From: Candidatus Acidiferrum typicum
Lineage (GTDB): Bacteria; Acidobacteriota; Terriglobia; Acidiferrales; UBA7541
NCBI GenBank assembly: GCA_002478115.1
Contig: DLMH01000055.1
Span: forward strand, 1,101-18,940
Length of the DNA: 17,840 nucleotides
Direction: 5' to 3'
Shown: piece after piece, positions 16,215-17,840 of the stretch
Position numbering within the stretch: position 1 is the first letter of the stretch
How the letters are laid out: each line of letters starts with the position of its first letter
The notes under the pieces: model-generated
Seen by the model: the letters and a program-made list of their open reading frames with translations, nothing else
Told to the model about the DNA's origin: nothing
Databases searched by the model: none
Program-made: the position numbers and the translations under genes

Positions 16215-16958
16215 ATGGAGCCAATTACCATCTGGGCGCAGCCCTCAAAGACACTCACACTCGCCAGCGGCGAAATCCATGTCTGGCGCGTGCCCCTCGA
16301 CCATCCATCCGTCTCCCTCGGACTTCTGTCCACATATCTGTCTGAAGAAGAAGCCGCTCGAGCTGAGCGCTTCGCATTTCTTCGCGACAAAAAACATTTC
16401 ATTGCTGGTCGTGGCATGCTTCGCGTCATTCTCGGGCGTTACCTCGGCGCGACTCCGGATAGCATTTCCATTCATGAAAGTGCCCATCAAAAACCTTACA
16501 TTTCTGCCATTTCAAGCAAACCGCCTCTCCAGTTCAATTTGTCTCATTCCCATGGCCTTGCCTTGCTTGCCCTTGCGCTGGATTGCCAGGTGGGAATTGA
16601 TATCGAAAAGTTGCGGCCCGAGTTCGCCACCAGTAAGGTGGCCGAGCAATTCTTCTCCCGACAAGAACAGAAGGAATTGCTTAGCCTTCCCCCCGCAAAC
16701 CGTGCTCAAGGCTTTTTCAACTGCTGGACACGGAAAGAGGCTTACGTAAAAGCTACGGGAAAGGGTTTGCAGGTCCCCCTGGCTAGTTTCGACGTTTCCC
16801 TGACCCCAGGCCGCCCTCCCACTTTGCGAGCGGCCGATTCGGATCGTTGGACCCTTTTCTCATTCTGCCCGGCGAAGGGATACTCCGCCGCTGCCGCTGT
16901 TGAGGGGAAGGGGTGGAGCATCCAGTTTTATGATTGGAACGTCTCGCCTGACTCGTAA
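16215..16958 (+). CDS. Sfp-type 4'-phosphopantetheinyl transferase
   Basis: The 247-residue product transfers phosphopantetheine from CoA to carrier-protein serines. Motifs are in family order: RDKKHFIAGRGMLR (57-70), FNLSHSHG (107-114), GIDIE (127-131, with Mg-binding Asp129 and Glu131) and WTRKEAYVKATGKGL (171-185, with Glu175 and the conserved Lys). Length and motifs fit the Sfp/Gsp group that acts on secondary-metabolite carriers, not the short AcpS type. I start at ATG 16215 rather than the in-frame TTG at 16206; the ribosome site is weak on either choice. It probably shares a transcript with the acyltransferase. Natural targets in the window are the PCP Ser554 and the PKS ACP serines 1733 and 1832. 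The presence of a dedicated PPTase supports an active cluster. Confidence 0.93.
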   Translation: MEPITIWAQPSKTLTLASGEIHVWRVPLDHPSVSLGLLSTYLSEEEAARAERFAFLRDKKHFIAGRGMLRVILGRYLGATPDSISIHESAHQKPYISAISSKPPLQFNLSHSHGLALLALALDCQVGIDIEKLRPEFATSKVAEQFFSRQEQKELLSLPPANRAQGFFNCWTRKEAYVKATGKGLQVPLASFDVSLTPGRPPTLRAADSDRWTLFSFCPAKGYSAAAAVEGKGWSIQFYDWNVSPDS

Positions 16959-17168
16959 ACTCTCTCATTCAACGGGACATAAATCCGGTTCGGTCAAGTC
17001 TCCTACGCTCATTCAAGAAAACTTTTGCAATCTGTGAACGTGAGCTCCAATTAGAAACCTGTTCGGCTGAGCGTGTGTCGAAGGAATGGCGCCTTGTGGC
17101 GTCGTGGAGACAGATTCTCCGCGACTGCCGCTTTCCCTCTGTGGACGCCGACGAGGTGAATAGCTTTT

Positions 17169-17678
17169 TCAGGGACAAACAGTGATCCTGCGCCGGTAGA
17201 ACCCTACGAGTCCCAGCAATCCCGATCCGAGCAGAAGAAGACTGCTCGGCTCTGGCGTCGAATACGTCAGCGAATCGATTGCCATGTAGGCGTAATGGGG
17301 CGTGTAGTTCATGAAGCCTGTTCCACTTACGCCTGAGCCAAGGTACACAGTCCCTGCGCAGTCTTGCCCCCATGCGCAACCGACGAATGACATGCTGCTG
17401 TCCCAAGTCGTAATTTGAGCGTCGGACACTCCAAAAGAAGCCATGGAAGTCTGCTGCAGCGCCCCCCAACTGTAGCCAATGTCAAAACCCTGACCTACGA
17501 AGTAGATTCCATCTGGCATGTTATCGACGGTGGCTTGCGCTGGTGCCCCGTCGACTATGAGCGGGGGAATCGCGAGGATTTCCTCTACTGACACCGTGGT
17601 TGAGTCCGGCCTCGCCTGGGGAACAAGGACGAACAGCAGCATTGCCATTGTGATGCTTACCGCGAGTTTCCTAATCAT
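17169..17678 (-). CDS. PEP-CTERM anchored secreted protein
   Basis: From ATG 17678 the protein has 169 residues; a frame from 17771 is open but adds a charged stretch before the signal peptide, so I reject it. Residues 1-22 form a signal peptide (MIRK plus a hydrophobic core). The C-terminus is a textbook PEP-CTERM sorting signal: TPEPSS (141-146), a Leu/Gly hydrophobic helix to about 160, then the basic YRRR. In the family an exosortase removes or re-anchors this tail during export, and such proteins often associate with exopolysaccharide. The central domain is unrecognised, Gly/Ser/Thr/Asp-rich, with two cysteines six residues apart (101 and 107) that could form a disulfide. No exosortase is in the window. 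The gene faces the PPTase gene tail to tail and is divergent from the partial gene at the right edge. Confidence 0.85.
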   Translation of the reverse strand: MIRKLAVSITMAMLLFVLVPQARPDSTTVSVEEILAIPPLIVDGAPAQATVDNMPDGIYFVGQGFDIGYSWGALQQTSMASFGVSDAQITTWDSSMSFVGCAWGQDCAGTVYLGSGVSGTGFMNYTPHYAYMAIDSLTYSTPEPSSLLLLGSGLLGLVGFYRRRITVCP

Positions 17679-17783
17679 TTTTATTTGCCTGAACCTTCTT
17701 GAGAAAAACGACTCCCGCGCCCTAGGATTTTGTTGGACACCGAATTGTGATGAAAATGAATCAGAGATCACGAGGAGGTGTGT

Positions 17784-17840
17784 ATGAGCAAAGAGAGAGA
17801 ACCAGCTTCGGGAGCCACGGAGGGAGCCCGGAGGGCGAGT
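17784..17840 (+). CDS. Start of an unidentified gene, cut by the window edge
   Basis: An ATG at 17784 follows AGGAGGTG (17773-17780), an almost ideal ribosome site three bases upstream. The frame stays open for 19 codons to the edge: MSKEREPASGATEGARRAS, polar and charged with no signal peptide. The ribosome site is the main evidence. The protein family cannot be named from this stub. Confidence 0.5.
   Translation, partial: MSKEREPASGATEGARRAS

Noticed and set aside
16971..16990. AACGGGA / TCCGGTT hairpin after the PPTase gene
   Set aside because: A seven-pair stem with a central mismatch and no T-run; too weak for a terminator call.
16969..17469. 166-codon minus-strand frame overlapping the PEP-CTERM gene
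   Set aside because: It is another frame of the same strand, Arg/His-rich, with no motif, while the PEP-CTERM frame has a signal peptide and sorting signal.
1..17840. tRNA, rRNA, CRISPR arrays, transposases or attachment sites
   Set aside because: I looked for characteristic sequence and repeat patterns and saw none I could support.

Overview
The window looks like chromosomal DNA from a moderately GC-rich Gram-negative soil bacterium. An acidobacterium is my best guess. The reasons are a polysaccharide-export gene with an outer-membrane beta-barrel and a PEP-CTERM-locus-type ATPase, a separate PEP-CTERM protein, and an Ig-domain lipoprotein of a type common in that phylum. The assignment is inference; there is no rRNA or tRNA in the window.

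Left part (1-5231). A lipoprotein gene runs off the left edge on the minus strand. After about 680 bases with no recognisable gene comes a plus-strand, operon-like set. It encodes a short AAA+ regulator resembling sigma-54 activators but lacking two hallmark motifs, a small Wza-type polysaccharide export protein, a secreted beta-barrel protein, and an ExeA/GspA-like ATPase. This matches part of an exosortase (XrtA-like) exopolysaccharide locus.

Central part (5348-15352, minus strand). Three overlapping genes, read from right to left, encode a NodU/CmcH-family carbamoyltransferase, an A-PCP NRPS loading protein with a glycine-like specificity code, and a 2135-residue type I PKS. The PKS order is KS-AT-KR-DH-ACP-ACP-TE. 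The junctions overlap by 8 and 4 bases, which suggests translational coupling. Two plus-strand genes diverge from this operon: a hexapeptide-repeat acyltransferase and an Sfp-type phosphopantetheinyl transferase that could activate all three carrier domains. The intergenic region between the two arms holds a 96-base imperfect palindrome.

Together, 5348-16958 reads as a very compact biosynthetic gene cluster. The simplest reading is glycyl-S-PCP plus one malonyl unit, reduced and possibly dehydrated, released by the thioesterase and carbamoylated. That would give a small C4 amino-acid-like or lactam product. I know of no described product matching this exact set, but I could not search.

Right part (16959-17840). 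A PEP-CTERM protein gene lies on the minus strand. Divergent from it, the first 19 codons of a plus-strand gene begin after a strong ribosome binding site.
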